Virus record (IMG/VR): IMGVR_UViG_3300028146_000022
Location: 1-38,839 of that record
From: a virus
Strand: one strand, 5' to 3'
DNA length: 38,839 nt
The stretch's first letter is position 1; every line of letters starts with the position of its first letter. The notes beneath the pieces are model-generated. The model saw only the letters and a list, made by a program, of their open reading frames with translations, was not told the DNA's origin and did no database searches. The position numbers were made by a program, and so were the translations under genes. Shown here piece after piece: positions 5,244 through 14,011 of this stretch.

Positions 5244-7187
5244 ATGAGCAAACTATGCGAGAATTGCTGGCAAGATTTCAAACCGCTGCGGACGGATTCG
5301 AGATTTTGCTCTATCAAGTGCAAGAACGCCGCGCACCATCGTGGCAAGAAACCGAAAGCAACGCCTGCATTGACGGCGGCGCGTGAAGCGATGCATGGTG
5401 ATGGTGGCGTAGCGAAATTTCCGAGGGCTAGATTTGAGGCATTTTGCGATAGGCTGATGATTCAGTCAAAGGATGCGGGGCTGGTGCAGTTTCGGATGCT
5501 GGAGTCGCAGAAATACATTCTGGATGAGATATGCAAAGGGCTGGATGAGGGTGTTTGTCGGTTCACGATACTGAAATCCAGACAGCTTGGAGCTAGCACA
5601 TTTTTTCTCGCGCTGGATTTGTTCTGGGCGTTTGAGCATCCTGGTTTGAATGGGGTGTTTGTGACGCACGATGAGGGGAGCCGGGATCAGTTTAGGAATC
5701 AGTTGGAGGTTTTTCTGCAGGCGCTGCCGAGTTCGCACAAGGTGACGTATAAGGGAAGCAATTCGCGGATGCTGACGCTGGAGAATTTATCGATGTTCCG
5801 GTATCTGGTGGCGGGAACGAGATCGACGACGAATAAGCTGGGGCGCTCGGGCGGCTGCAATTATTGCCATAGCACGGAGACGGCTTTTTATGGATCGGAG
5901 GATGATATCACGGCGCTGGAGCAGAGTTTCTCGGAGATTTACCCGCATCGCCTCTACATCAAGGAAACGACCGCCAATGGATTTAATTTCTTCGAGGAGA
6001 TGTGGCGGATTGCGGAGGATTCACCGGCCGAGCGCGCGATATTTGTCGGGTGGTGGAGGGATGAGCGGAATGAATTCGGGGTCGGGCATCCGATGTATGC
6101 GCATTACATGCCGCAAGGGGTGAGGACGCCGCTGAATGGCAGAGAGAAGCGCGGTATTGCGGAGGTGAAGGAGCGGTACGGTTACGATATCACGGCGGGG
6201 CAGATTGCATGGTATAGATTTCACCTGCAGAATAAGTGCAAGGGTGATTCTGCGCAGATGGATCAGGAAATGCCGTGGGTGCCGGACGATGCATTTATTG
6301 CCTCGGGTCAGAATTTCATTGAGACATTTACGCTCACCGAACTATCGAAGGAGGCCACGAAATACAAATGCAGCCCCTTTGTTTTCAGGATTACCGATAA
6401 TTTCATGGACACGACGATCAGCCATGTCGCGGCGACGCGCGGGGCGGAGTTGAAAATATGGGAGCCGCCGGTGGACGGGGCGGAGTATGTGATCGGTGCC
6501 GATCCGATATTTGGATCTTCCGACACACGCGATAACGGAGTGATTTGTATTGGAAGAGCTTACGCGGATTGCATTGTGCAGGTGGCGGAGTATGTGAGCC
6601 CGAATATTTCAGCCTACCAGTATGCGTGGGTGATTGCGTATCTGGCGGGGCTTTATGGGAATACGCTGCTTAACCTGGAGATCAGCGGGCCGGGGGCGGT
6701 CGTGTATCAGGAGTTGAAGCAGCTGAAGCAGAAATTGGCATCGGTCATGCCGGGGAAGGATTCGGGGATGAAAAACTGCCTGAAGCACATGCGGGATTTT
6801 CTCTATAGCCGCGCCGATTCGCTGACCGGGTCGGTCCTGCTGCAGTGGAAAAGCAACCCTGAACTGCGCAAGCAGCTGTTGTTCAAATACCGGGATGGCA
6901 TAACAGCCAAGCGCCTGCGCGTCCGCTCGCAGCACCTGATTGAGGAGATGCGCCACCTGCACATTGATGGGGGGTATGTCGAGGTGCCGAGCGGAAAGAC
7001 CGATGACCGGGTGTTCGGCGCGGCTCTCATGTACTGGGGATGGGATAACCGGCTGCGGGGCAAGCTCCAGCGCCGCCAGGGGATGAACCTGATAGACCAG
7101 GAGCGCGTGCGCGGTATGGGAGGAAACCCGAACAATCTGGTCGCGTCTGTGGAAAATGCGATCAGGAACATGACGATAAACACTTGA
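5244..7187 (+). CDS. terL: Terminase large subunit with N-terminal zinc finger
   Basis: The 647-residue start at ATG 5244 is preferred to an upstream TTG at 5100, whose extra residues are basic low-complexity sequence covering the hairpin and direct repeat. Residues 5-26 form a Cys4 finger (C5, C8, C22, C26: C-x2-C-x13-C-x3-C). The ATPase domain has a variant Walker A ILKSRQLGAST (109-119) and a Walker B/catalytic E region (HSTE, E212). The nuclease domain begins IGADPIFGSSDTRDNG (D420), with the further acidic patches LEISGPG and TDDRVFGAA. It packages DNA into proheads. No small terminase is recognised upstream, so the finger may help DNA recognition. Only a poor ribosome site precedes the ATG. 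Confidence 0.9.
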   Translation: MSKLCENCWQDFKPLRTDSRFCSIKCKNAAHHRGKKPKATPALTAAREAMHGDGGVAKFPRARFEAFCDRLMIQSKDAGLVQFRMLESQKYILDEICKGLDEGVCRFTILKSRQLGASTFFLALDLFWAFEHPGLNGVFVTHDEGSRDQFRNQLEVFLQALPSSHKVTYKGSNSRMLTLENLSMFRYLVAGTRSTTNKLGRSGGCNYCHSTETAFYGSEDDITALEQSFSEIYPHRLYIKETTANGFNFFEEMWRIAEDSPAERAIFVGWWRDERNEFGVGHPMYAHYMPQGVRTPLNGREKRGIAEVKERYGYDITAGQIAWYRFHLQNKCKGDSAQMDQEMPWVPDDAFIASGQNFIETFTLTELSKEATKYKCSPFVFRITDNFMDTTISHVAATRGAELKIWEPPVDGAEYVIGADPIFGSSDTRDNGVICIGRAYADCIVQVAEYVSPNISAYQYAWVIAYLAGLYGNTLLNLEISGPGAVVYQELKQLKQKLASVMPGKDSGMKNCLKHMRDFLYSRADSLTGSVLLQWKSNPELRKQLLFKYRDGITAKRLRVRSQHLIEEMRHLHIDGGYVEVPSGKTDDRVFGAALMYWGWDNRLRGKLQRRQGMNLIDQERVRGMGGNPNNLVASVENAIRNMTINT

Positions 7188-7224
7188 GGTTGCGGAATGT
7201 CCGTGCAACGGTTATTATGCCCCC

Positions 7225-7713
7225 ATGCCTTCAAAACATAAATACAAATGCCTGAACCTAGAATGCCCCGGCCCGGGGAATAAAAATTACACCGGGCTTT
7301 TTGTGGTCATGAATGCCCCGACACCTTGCTGTCCCGCCTGCGGATGCAGCAAGGTTGAGGACTGGGGGGATAGTGTCGAACGTGAGGGCTGGTGCCGCAC
7401 CCAAAACGCCGCGCCGGGTACGTGGGATAATATTAAACACGATGACCGCACCTTCCGCCGCATCGCTGACCAGTATAGCCTAACCGATATGAGCAACAAG
7501 GACGGAAAACCAATACGCGTCCCGAAGGAAGTGCCTGCGGATGCGCCGAAGATAAACTATAACGGCATGGAAGTGCCGCAAGTGGACGGCAAGGGAGCCT
7601 GCATCAACATGCCGGGGATGGCGCAAAAGTTGCAGGGAACCTGGACGGGCGCAGGCACGCCTTCACGCATGCTGAAGGGCATGACCAATGTGGTCGCGGA
7701 GCATAAGGGATGA
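7225..7713 (+). CDS. Zinc-ribbon protein between terminase and portal (162 aa)
   Basis: It starts MPSKHKYKCLNLECPGPG and has two cysteine pairs (C9/C14 region and CCPACG near residue 36) that should bind zinc. The remaining 110 residues are polar with many Pro, Gly and Lys. It overlaps the portal start by 4 bp. Position suggests a head or packaging role, possibly in place of a small terminase, but no motif supports that directly. Confidence 0.6.
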   Translation: MPSKHKYKCLNLECPGPGNKNYTGLFVVMNAPTPCCPACGCSKVEDWGDSVEREGWCRTQNAAPGTWDNIKHDDRTFRRIADQYSLTDMSNKDGKPIRVPKEVPADAPKINYNGMEVPQVDGKGACINMPGMAQKLQGTWTGAGTPSRMLKGMTNVVAEHKG

Positions 7714-9404
7714 AAATACCATCAAACGAGGCGGAAAAGCAGGGGCTCGTTGAGTATGTCATCAGCTGCTGCATGGCCTCGAAAGAAGACCGCCAGACCA
7801 TGTATGACCGAAGGCGGCGGTATTTTCTCTACGGCCGCGATGAAGAGGTGAAGGTTAAGTTCAATCGGCTAAAGAGCCACATGAAGCTGGTGAGCAGCTT
7901 TCTTTTTTCTCCCGACGGGTTGGTTTATAATATCGCGCCGCCTAAAAATGCGGATGAACAAACGATTCAACAATTCCTTGCCCTACAGGATGACTGGAAC
8001 GAGGATGTGCATGATAGCGGCCTCTCGGATGTATTCGGTGACGCGGTGCTGTGGGGGCTAAATTTTGATACGATGATCATCAAGCAGGGGTGGAACGACA
8101 CGTCGGGGCAGGGATTCGCTAAGTTGCTGGAGCCCGGATGCTTCGGAGTGTGGCGCGAAGATGACCCAGATTTTTCCTCCCAAGCCGCGATGAATCACCG
8201 CTTCACCCTGGACTATGACGAAGCCTGCGCGAGGCTAAAGAAAGCTGGACGCGGCGATATGATATCTTCCCTGCAGGCAAATTCAGGGCCTCCGCAAGGT
8301 GGCGCGCTTCCGGCCGCCATGAGTAGCATCATCATCGCCTCGGTGACCGGCACTGGGATCAACGAAACCATCTCGGGAAACGTCAACCCGAATTATCAGG
8401 CGAACCCCACCTTCCGCGCGCAGATTGTCGCGCCGCAGATTACGTTTGATGAGACCTGGATATGGGATTCCGATAGCAACGACTGGCGCATATTCCATTC
8501 ACTGAACGGCGGAACGGTGTTGTTGGCGGACTCGGCGGAAACGATTGACGCCATAAATAAGGCCGCGAAAAATGAGGCTAAATATTCCAGTACGACGAAC
8601 TGGTTTTTAGAAAAAGAAAATCCCTTTACGCCCGTGACGCCCTTTACGCTCTACGATTATTTCTGGGGCGATGCTCACATGGAAGATATCATTCCGCTTC
8701 AGGATTGGTCCGAGGAGCGCTTAACGTGGATAGAGGAAATACTGCAGGCGCAAGTCGATCCGCTGCGCATAGGTCATAATATGACGGGCTTGACAGACGA
8801 AAAAATGGATCTGGACTACGGCTCTTTTTATAACGACGATAGCCCGAACGGAAAATTTGAAGAGCATCGTCCTCCCATGCCGGAAGATGTATTCCGTGAG
8901 TTTAATGAAATCGGCGGCCTCATGATGGAATCCAGTGGCCTGACAGAAGTTGTTTCCGGCAAGAGCAGCGGCGGCGCGCGCGGCGGCCAGCAGCAAAAAC
9001 AGATGCAGATTACCGGCGGCGGGCAGATTCGGAAAGTTGCGATTGGACTAGAGCATCCATTGGTGCGCATGGGCGAAATAGGACTTCGCCTAAAGATGAA
9101 AAACGATGACGAGAAAATCAAAATGCCAGACGGCACTGAATTTATTCCCGCGCAGGTGCCGGATGGGTATTCGCTTCGTGTTGATGGACACTCTCACTCG
9201 CCGCTATTCACCCTGGAAACTAGGGAGATCGCCGCCATGCTATTTAAGGCCCAGGCCATTGACCGTGAATGGCTCATCCGCATGAGCAATGTAACGCAAA
9301 AATCGAATTTACTTCATTCGCTGAAGGGCAGAGAGAAGGCGGAGGCCGAAGCCCACAAGCAAGAACAGGCCGCCGAAGCCATGAAACACGCGCATAAGAA
9401 ATGA
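7710..9404 (+). CDS. Portal protein
   Basis: The 564-residue protein directly follows the terminase region and has the layout of podovirus portals. The N-terminus is helical and polar (DRRRRYFLYGRDEE). A middle domain contains WIWDSDSNDWRIF and a long helix (WSEERLTWIEEILQAQVDPL). A Gly/Gln loop (GGARGGQQQKQMQITGGG, near residues 425-443) and a C-terminal coiled tail rich in Glu, Ala and Lys complete it. Portals form the dodecameric DNA channel at one capsid vertex and bind terminase and adaptor. Overlaps of 4 bp on both sides couple it to the zinc-ribbon gene and, unusually, to a WaaL/Wzy-like membrane protein. Confidence 0.8.
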   Translation: MKIPSNEAEKQGLVEYVISCCMASKEDRQTMYDRRRRYFLYGRDEEVKVKFNRLKSHMKLVSSFLFSPDGLVYNIAPPKNADEQTIQQFLALQDDWNEDVHDSGLSDVFGDAVLWGLNFDTMIIKQGWNDTSGQGFAKLLEPGCFGVWREDDPDFSSQAAMNHRFTLDYDEACARLKKAGRGDMISSLQANSGPPQGGALPAAMSSIIIASVTGTGINETISGNVNPNYQANPTFRAQIVAPQITFDETWIWDSDSNDWRIFHSLNGGTVLLADSAETIDAINKAAKNEAKYSSTTNWFLEKENPFTPVTPFTLYDYFWGDAHMEDIIPLQDWSEERLTWIEEILQAQVDPLRIGHNMTGLTDEKMDLDYGSFYNDDSPNGKFEEHRPPMPEDVFREFNEIGGLMMESSGLTEVVSGKSSGGARGGQQQKQMQITGGGQIRKVAIGLEHPLVRMGEIGLRLKMKNDDEKIKMPDGTEFIPAQVPDGYSLRVDGHSHSPLFTLETREIAAMLFKAQAIDREWLIRMSNVTQKSNLLHSLKGREKAEAEAHKQEQAAEAMKHAHKK

Positions 9405-10498
9405 TCGGTAGCCGCTGGTTAGCTCCCGGATTGCATGCAATCGCGCTCATCATTGCCTTTTTTGCCCAGTCATCCGGCTCACCGTTCGCGGGGGCCTGGA
9501 TTTTTTTTAATGCCGCCGGTTGCGCGGTCTTGCTTTATTCCAATGAGCCGACGCCTCGGCGCGGCGTATTATGGTGGGCCACGCTAGGCTGGCTTGTTGC
9601 CCTCACTGTCCATACTTTTCTTATACGGCCCGTGGTCAATGGCGGATCCAACACAGCGGTTCTTATGGCTGGCCCCATGCTGGCGCTTTGCATGAAAAAA
9701 GATACATTGCCGTATTACATAAAAGCTTTTCTGGGGGTTGCCTTCGCCTACATTTTGGGCATGTATCTGCAACTCGCTATGGATGTGGAATACGCCCCCT
9801 ATAACTACGTCATGTGGTATGGGCGCACCGCTCCCGTATGGCCGATTATAGATCCAAACAATGCCGCGTGCGTGCTTAATATCGCGCTTCCGGCTTTTCT
9901 CTACGCCGCGTTTTATAATTGGCGTTTAAGTTTTCTTCCCGCATTGACCGCAGGAGCTATTATTTTAACGGGCAGTCAGGCGGGATGCGTGACCGCCGCT
10001 CTTACTTCAACGGCGATGATTATTTATTATTTGCGGCCCAGCAAAGATCTGATTGGGTTGACGGCGTGCGCGATGATTGTGGCAGTGTGGCCTTTCCTAG
10101 AGCATTTCTCGCAAAAGTGGGGCCATTCCCTTGATGCGCGCTTGCCTATGTGGGAATCCAGTTTGCATCTTCTTAACATATCACCCTTGTTTGGCGTGGG
10201 CTCAGGGCAGTTTTCTGTGTATTATAAATTTGTCCGCACGGAATTTACCACTGGCGGATTTTTCGCGCATAATGATCTGTTGCAGTTTGCCATTGAATTC
10301 GGGATACCCGTGGCGCTGATATTCGTTTGTTTTTTCGCTACAGCTTTATGGAAATCACCAATGGTTGCGCGCTGCTGTTTCTTTGCCGCACTGCTGCAGT
10401 CCATGTCTGAATTCCAATTTTATGTTCCGGTCGTAGCCTTGGCTTCCGGCTTACCCATAGCTTATACGCTGTTTATGGAATCATCCGATAAGAAATAG
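9401..10498 (+). CDS. O-antigen ligase/polymerase (WaaL/Wzy_C superfamily) membrane protein, copy 1
   Basis: A 365-residue, very hydrophobic protein with about 9-10 membrane segments. The large periplasmic loop carries the family hallmark H-N-x9-G (AHNDLLQFAIEFG, H290) preceded by GVGSGQFSVYYKFVRTEF. A second signature, WPIIDPNNAACVLN, is at residues 148-161. WaaL attaches, and Wzy polymerises, undecaprenyl-linked glycans in the periplasm; phage D3 is known to encode a Wzy-type polymerase for serotype conversion. The start overlaps the portal stop (ATGA), so it is translated with virion genes. A divergent paralogue lies at 23763-24887. Ligase and polymerase cannot be told apart by sequence alone. 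Confidence 0.75.
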   Translation: MIGSRWLAPGLHAIALIIAFFAQSSGSPFAGAWIFFNAAGCAVLLYSNEPTPRRGVLWWATLGWLVALTVHTFLIRPVVNGGSNTAVLMAGPMLALCMKKDTLPYYIKAFLGVAFAYILGMYLQLAMDVEYAPYNYVMWYGRTAPVWPIIDPNNAACVLNIALPAFLYAAFYNWRLSFLPALTAGAIILTGSQAGCVTAALTSTAMIIYYLRPSKDLIGLTACAMIVAVWPFLEHFSQKWGHSLDARLPMWESSLHLLNISPLFGVGSGQFSVYYKFVRTEFTTGGFFAHNDLLQFAIEFGIPVALIFVCFFATALWKSPMVARCCFFAALLQSMSEFQFYVPVVALASGLPIAYTLFMESSDKK

Positions 10499-10545
10499 TT
10501 GCAAAACTCTCAACTTAATGGCAGAATGAACATTGCCTATGATGA

Positions 10546-10582
10546 GTCAGGTTAACTGACCAATAAACCCCCGGCTTATTGG
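10546..10582 (+). promoter_or_regulatory. Two tandem hairpins before the first basic micropeptide
   Basis: GTCAG/CTGAC (10546-10550, 10556-10560) with a 5-nt loop is followed by CCAATAA/TTATTGG (10560-10566, 10576-10582) with a 9-nt loop. They share base 10560, so they may be alternative structures. No T-run follows, so these are not classic terminators; RNA processing or stability is possible. Confidence 0.4.
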
Positions 10583-10613
10583 CGCTGGGAAAGGAAAGAA
10601 GGAGGGCATGAAT

Positions 10614-10658
10614 ATGAAACGTGGCAAAAAGTCGCACAAGCGGCGCAGCAAGCGCTAG
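10614..10658 (+). CDS. Highly basic 14-residue micropeptide
   Basis: AAGGAGG at 10599-10605 is 8 nt before ATG 10614, an almost ideal ribosome site; an ATG at 10608 is too close. The peptide is MKRGKKSHKRRSKR, with 9 Lys/Arg in 14 residues. It stands alone in the 280 bp between the WaaL/Wzy-like gene and a terminator. A similar 14-mer occurs at 22609-22653. Such a peptide could bind DNA or RNA, or be packaged like the small basic J protein of microviruses; that comparison is only by character. Confidence 0.55.
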   Translation: MKRGKKSHKRRSKR

Positions 10659-10696
10659 TTTAGCGAAGATTGAATCAGCTCGACATAGTTAGGTTC

Positions 10697-10741
10697 AAAA
10701 AACAAAAGGGGGCTGGCGTTTCGCGGCTCCTTTTTGTTTTT
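10697..10741. terminator. Strong intrinsic terminator, likely bidirectional
   Basis: An A-rich arm (AAAAACAAAAGGGGGC) pairs with GCTCCTTTTTGTTTTT across a loop of about 12 nt, with one T bulged. The T-run follows on the plus strand and A-run mirrors it. It ends the terminase-portal-ligase unit before the capsid unit. Confidence 0.75.
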
Positions 10742-10743
10742 GA

Positions 10744-10772
10744 TTGACGGTATGCTTTAGTTGCGATATTCT
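10744..10772 (+). promoter_or_regulatory. Promoter for the capsid unit
   Basis: TTGACG at 10744-10749 is 17 bp from TATTCT at 10767-10772. It lies immediately after the terminator and 8 bp before the next ATG at 10780, so the leader would be very short or absent. Confidence 0.5.
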
Positions 10773-10779
10773 CAATTTT

Positions 10780-11148
10780 ATGATGCAACCAGCCGCCGCA
10801 TTGCCGAACTCCCCCGCAGGGCCACCCCCAGGAATGGGTGCCTCTCCGATGGCGGCACCTGGTGCGGGTGCTGGTAATACGGCCGCAGCGGTCAACGCCC
10901 TGAAGGGCATGTTCCCCCTGATGTATAAGCTTCTCTCAGCGTTCTCTCCTGGCAGCGAAGATTGGAAAAACGCCTCTGATGGCATCCGCTCATTCGGCAA
11001 GATCGTCGGCAAAGAGCCCGATGATTCCGCCGTCCCCGCCGCCATCCGACAAATGGCCCTTGCAGGCAAAGGCAGCCCCATGCGCGCCGCGCCGCCGATT
11101 GGAATACAGCCCAACGTCAAACCACCAGAGGAACCGGAACCGGTTTAA
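10780..11148 (+). CDS. Pro/Ala/Gly-rich head-module protein (122 aa)
   Basis: The double ATG at 10780/10783 is preferred to an in-frame ATG at 10744 that lies in the promoter. The first 45 residues are Pro/Ala/Gly-rich (PNSPAGPPPGMGASPMAAPG), followed by a helical part (MFPLMYKLLSAFSPGSEDWK) and a Pro-rich tail. It precedes the scaffold candidate. A minor head or scaffold-associated role is likely from position only. No Shine-Dalgarno is visible, fitting a leaderless transcript. Confidence 0.55.
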   Translation: MMQPAAALPNSPAGPPPGMGASPMAAPGAGAGNTAAAVNALKGMFPLMYKLLSAFSPGSEDWKNASDGIRSFGKIVGKEPDDSAVPAAIRQMALAGKGSPMRAAPPIGIQPNVKPPEEPEPV

Positions 11149-11157
11149 GGAGATTTT

Positions 11158-11364
11158 ATGGCAAAAGATGATTTATTCAGACCCAAAGTGGCAACCCCCG
11201 GATTGGATAGTATTTCCAGTGACCGCCGGGGCATGTTCGTTAACCCTCCTGGCTATGCGCAGATGGGTGGATTCACCAGCGCCAGCAAGCTGGAGCGCGG
11301 CAAAAAGAATTTGATGGGCCTTGAAAAGGGTGGCCCCAAAGCAAAGCAAGGTAAGCCCATATGA
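11158..11364 (+). CDS. Small head-module protein (68 aa)
   Basis: AAGGAG precedes the ATG by 5 nt. The basic, glycine-rich product (MAKDDLFRPKVATPGLDSIS...) has no hydrophobic core segments and looks extended. It overlaps the scaffold gene by 4 bp, so it belongs to the head operon. No family is recognised. Confidence 0.6.
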   Translation: MAKDDLFRPKVATPGLDSISSDRRGMFVNPPGYAQMGGFTSASKLERGKKNLMGLEKGGPKAKQGKPI

Positions 11365-11858
11365 GCGAAGTAAATCTTGATCCTGCAGCGCAGGCTATAC
11401 TAGCAAAACTCGCCATCGACCTGGCGAACAACCCGGAAACCCGCAAGGACTTTGCGCGCATTACCAAGAAAGTGGACCCGAGCCGCCGCTTCCACGACGT
11501 AGAAGCCGATGACTTGGAGGCTCGCGTTAATGCTCGTTTTGAGGAAGAAAAGCAAGCGCGCGAGGCTGAAAAGGCGACCAAGAAAATGGAGCGCGCCAAG
11601 ATGAAGCTTGCCGAGCGCTATGACGAAGATGCGATCAAAGAAATCGAAGGGCTCATGGAAAAGCATGGCCTCGCGGATTATGAGTTAGCGGCCCGTCTCT
11701 ATGCTGCCGATACGAAAGCTGCCACCCCGCATTCTCCGCAAGAGGATTATAGCTGGAAGCTTCCGAACATTGACGTGAAAGACTTTAATAATTTGAAACA
11801 GATCAGCCGTGACCGGGCATACCAGGCGCTGGATGATCTCAAACGCAAAAGAGCATAG
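11361..11858 (+). CDS. Putative scaffolding protein
   Basis: A 165-residue, highly charged, mostly helical protein. A long Glu/Lys/Ala coiled-coil (ARFEEEKQAREAEKATKK, residues about 57-95) is followed by a helical domain and a basic C-terminus (DDLKRKRA). Phage scaffolds are typically helical, charged and end with a basic capsid-binding tail, and are encoded directly before the major capsid gene, as here. The assignment rests on composition and position, not on a sequence motif. Confidence 0.65.
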   Translation: MSEVNLDPAAQAILAKLAIDLANNPETRKDFARITKKVDPSRRFHDVEADDLEARVNARFEEEKQAREAEKATKKMERAKMKLAERYDEDAIKEIEGLMEKHGLADYELAARLYAADTKAATPHSPQEDYSWKLPNIDVKDFNNLKQISRDRAYQALDDLKRKRA

Positions 11859-11871
11859 AAAGGACTAAGCC

Positions 11872-12900
11872 ATGCCAATCCTCGGACAGGGAATTTTGCC
11901 AGCTGCTGGCGCAATAGCAAACGAGCTGGAGGCAACCGTCCGCCGTGGCTTTTTAGAAACCTGCATTTTGCAGATTTATAAAAGTGCACCGTTGACTTGT
12001 GCATTGCTTTCTACCGCTCTCACCGCGTCCGGCGGTGTATCCCCTATCACTGCGCCGGTCCAGGGATCGCGCATGACGACGGTTTCCAACACGGATTATT
12101 CTGGCAAATTTAATATCCCCGGCATTATCCCAGGTATTCAGAATGCTGAGTTTAACCTGTCATCCTATCTCGCACTGATTCCTTTCCTCGGCATGGAAGG
12201 CTTGGTCGAGCTAGACTATAGCGTGGTTCCGCTGATTGAAGCACGCATGAACGACGCGGTGGAAAACACCCGCGATAAATTCTCAACCGACATCTGGAAC
12301 AACGTCAGCAATCAGTTGGCGCTTCTCGGTCTGCCTTGGGCGATTGATGACGGCACCAATGTTGCAACTTACGGCGGCATTGCGCGCACCACAACCAATA
12401 GCGACGGCACGGCCTGGTGGAAATCTACCGTGGTGAGCAATTCTGCCGGTCCCACAACTCCTACGCGTGATTTGTTCATGCAGTATGTGATGCAGGTGTT
12501 TAATAAAAACGGCGAAAAACCCACGATGGGCATTTGCGACCCGGGCACATGGACGCTGCTAACCCGTGATTTCACCCCGCAGGAGCGCTATAACACCAGC
12601 AATTCTGGCTCTTACGGCATGGACGGCCCGGTGAATGCACTCTTTGACGCGGTGATGATTGCCGGTGTACCCATTTACTGCGATCTCTACGCACCCGCAG
12701 GTACGCTCTATATGCTGAACACCAACTATTTGTCGCTTTATCTTCATAATAAAGCCGCATTCCAGTTGCAGCCGTTCCAAAGCACATTCATTAACGGCCA
12801 GCTTGGCTTCCTTGGCGGCATCCTTACATTGCTGCAGATGGTCAACGTCAAGCCGCAATCGCATGGCCGCTTCAGCAACCTCGCATATGTCAGCCTATAG
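11872..12900 (+). CDS. Major capsid protein
   Basis: The 342-residue protein follows the scaffold gene after an AAAGGA ribosome site. Features seen in HK97-fold capsid proteins of this kind are an N-terminal helix, a long spine-like segment (EARMNDAVENTRDKFSTDIW), the segment GTNVATYGGIARTT with a following tryptophan pair, and an A-domain rich in Gly/Asn. The conserved line CDPGTWTLLTRDFTPQERY fits capsid proteins of podoviruses and siphoviruses with non-T4 heads. Forms the icosahedral shell. No N-terminal propeptide or fused scaffold is visible. Confidence 0.8.
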   Translation: MPILGQGILPAAGAIANELEATVRRGFLETCILQIYKSAPLTCALLSTALTASGGVSPITAPVQGSRMTTVSNTDYSGKFNIPGIIPGIQNAEFNLSSYLALIPFLGMEGLVELDYSVVPLIEARMNDAVENTRDKFSTDIWNNVSNQLALLGLPWAIDDGTNVATYGGIARTTTNSDGTAWWKSTVVSNSAGPTTPTRDLFMQYVMQVFNKNGEKPTMGICDPGTWTLLTRDFTPQERYNTSNSGSYGMDGPVNALFDAVMIAGVPIYCDLYAPAGTLYMLNTNYLSLYLHNKAAFQLQPFQSTFINGQLGFLGGILTLLQMVNVKPQSHGRFSNLAYVSL

Positions 12901-12909
12901 GAGATTATC

Positions 12910-14007
12910 ATGTTAAACGGTCAAATTGCAGTACCTGGACTTCCGATAGCTGGACAAAATCAGCCGGTAACTATTGGGTTACAGAGCGGTGGCATATGGA
13001 CTCCTGCCGCTGGATCGTATCTGCTAAGGCTTGGCCCTGTGAGCGTCCTGCAGTGGTTTGATACGAATTCCGGCTTGTGGCACATTACCGATTCAGGTCC
13101 AAGCTCTCATCCTATTCCGATTGATACGGACGGTACGAATTTCCGTGTGGTGAATATTTCCGGCACGATTCTTGGTGCCAATATCACCAACGGTGGCACG
13201 GGCTATGCAACCGGTGACACATTTGCGCTTACCGCACCGGCTGCCGGTACACCATCGCGTACCGCTAAGGGTACGATGATTATCGGCGGATCGCTGACCT
13301 ACACCGTTGTCAGTGGCGGCACGGGCTATAGTAATCCTATTTTCATTGTTCAGCCTCCTCAGTTGTGTGGCGGCGCTTACGGCGCATCTCTGCCTGCCTT
13401 TATCGCAAGCTGCACAGTCACAGCTGGTGTTATTAGCTCTCCCACCGGCGGCTTTGCTGGTGCAGGCTACGTTCAGGCTCCCACCGTGACAGTTATCGAC
13501 GCAGTTCCGTCCGGCGTTACCCCCGGCTCTGGCGCGGTCATTACCGCAACGGTCGGCGGCGCTGGCATCTGGAAAGGCACGGTCATGACGGATTATGGTG
13601 CAGGTTATGATGGCACGCATATCCCGACATTTACCTTCACGACTGTTGCCGGTGCTTCCGCCGCCGCAACGGCGTTGCCTAGCATGTCGCTTAAATCCGT
13701 GACGATAGGCGGCACCAACACTGGCTATACGAGCAATGCAATGGTGGAAAGCAGCCTTGGTTCCGGTGGCGTTGCAACCGTACAGCTTAACGATGAATTG
13801 CCGCAGCCCCGCCCCGCGCGCGCAAGCTCGCTTACCGGCGGCAGTGTTCTGGGTGCATTTGTGGTGGAAGATCCAGGCAATGGATTTCAGACTGTGCCGC
13901 TTCTTAAGCAAGTGGGTAACGGAACGGCTGACGGAAGCGTTACCGCTACGTTTACCGCAGTGGTTGGCGGCGTGAATGATAGGGTTCAATACTGGCAGGT
14001 GGGTTAA
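12910..14007 (+). CDS. Repeat-rich decoration or head-fibre protein with GxGY beta modules
   Basis: A 365-residue protein rich in Gly, Thr, Val and Ala with at least five imperfect units of a beta pattern: hydrophobic strand, GG-x-G-Y/F, then P-T-hydrophobic strand (for example ITNGGTGYATGDTFALT, VSGGTGYSNPIFIV and FAGAGYVQAPTVTV). The N-terminal 80 residues form a different domain with a WTPAAGSYLLRLGP segment. Immediate location after the capsid gene suggests a capsid-surface decoration protein. The same module recurs in the next two structural genes, so it behaves like an add-on domain. It is long for a simple cement protein. Confidence 0.6.
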   Translation: MLNGQIAVPGLPIAGQNQPVTIGLQSGGIWTPAAGSYLLRLGPVSVLQWFDTNSGLWHITDSGPSSHPIPIDTDGTNFRVVNISGTILGANITNGGTGYATGDTFALTAPAAGTPSRTAKGTMIIGGSLTYTVVSGGTGYSNPIFIVQPPQLCGGAYGASLPAFIASCTVTAGVISSPTGGFAGAGYVQAPTVTVIDAVPSGVTPGSGAVITATVGGAGIWKGTVMTDYGAGYDGTHIPTFTFTTVAGASAAATALPSMSLKSVTIGGTNTGYTSNAMVESSLGSGGVATVQLNDELPQPRPARASSLTGGSVLGAFVVEDPGNGFQTVPLLKQVGNGTADGSVTATFTAVVGGVNDRVQYWQVG

Positions 14008-14011
14008 TGTC

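Noticed and set aside
6609-7208. Minus-strand 199-codon open frame
   Set aside because: Antisense to the terminase nuclease domain, Pro/His/Leu-rich and without start signals.
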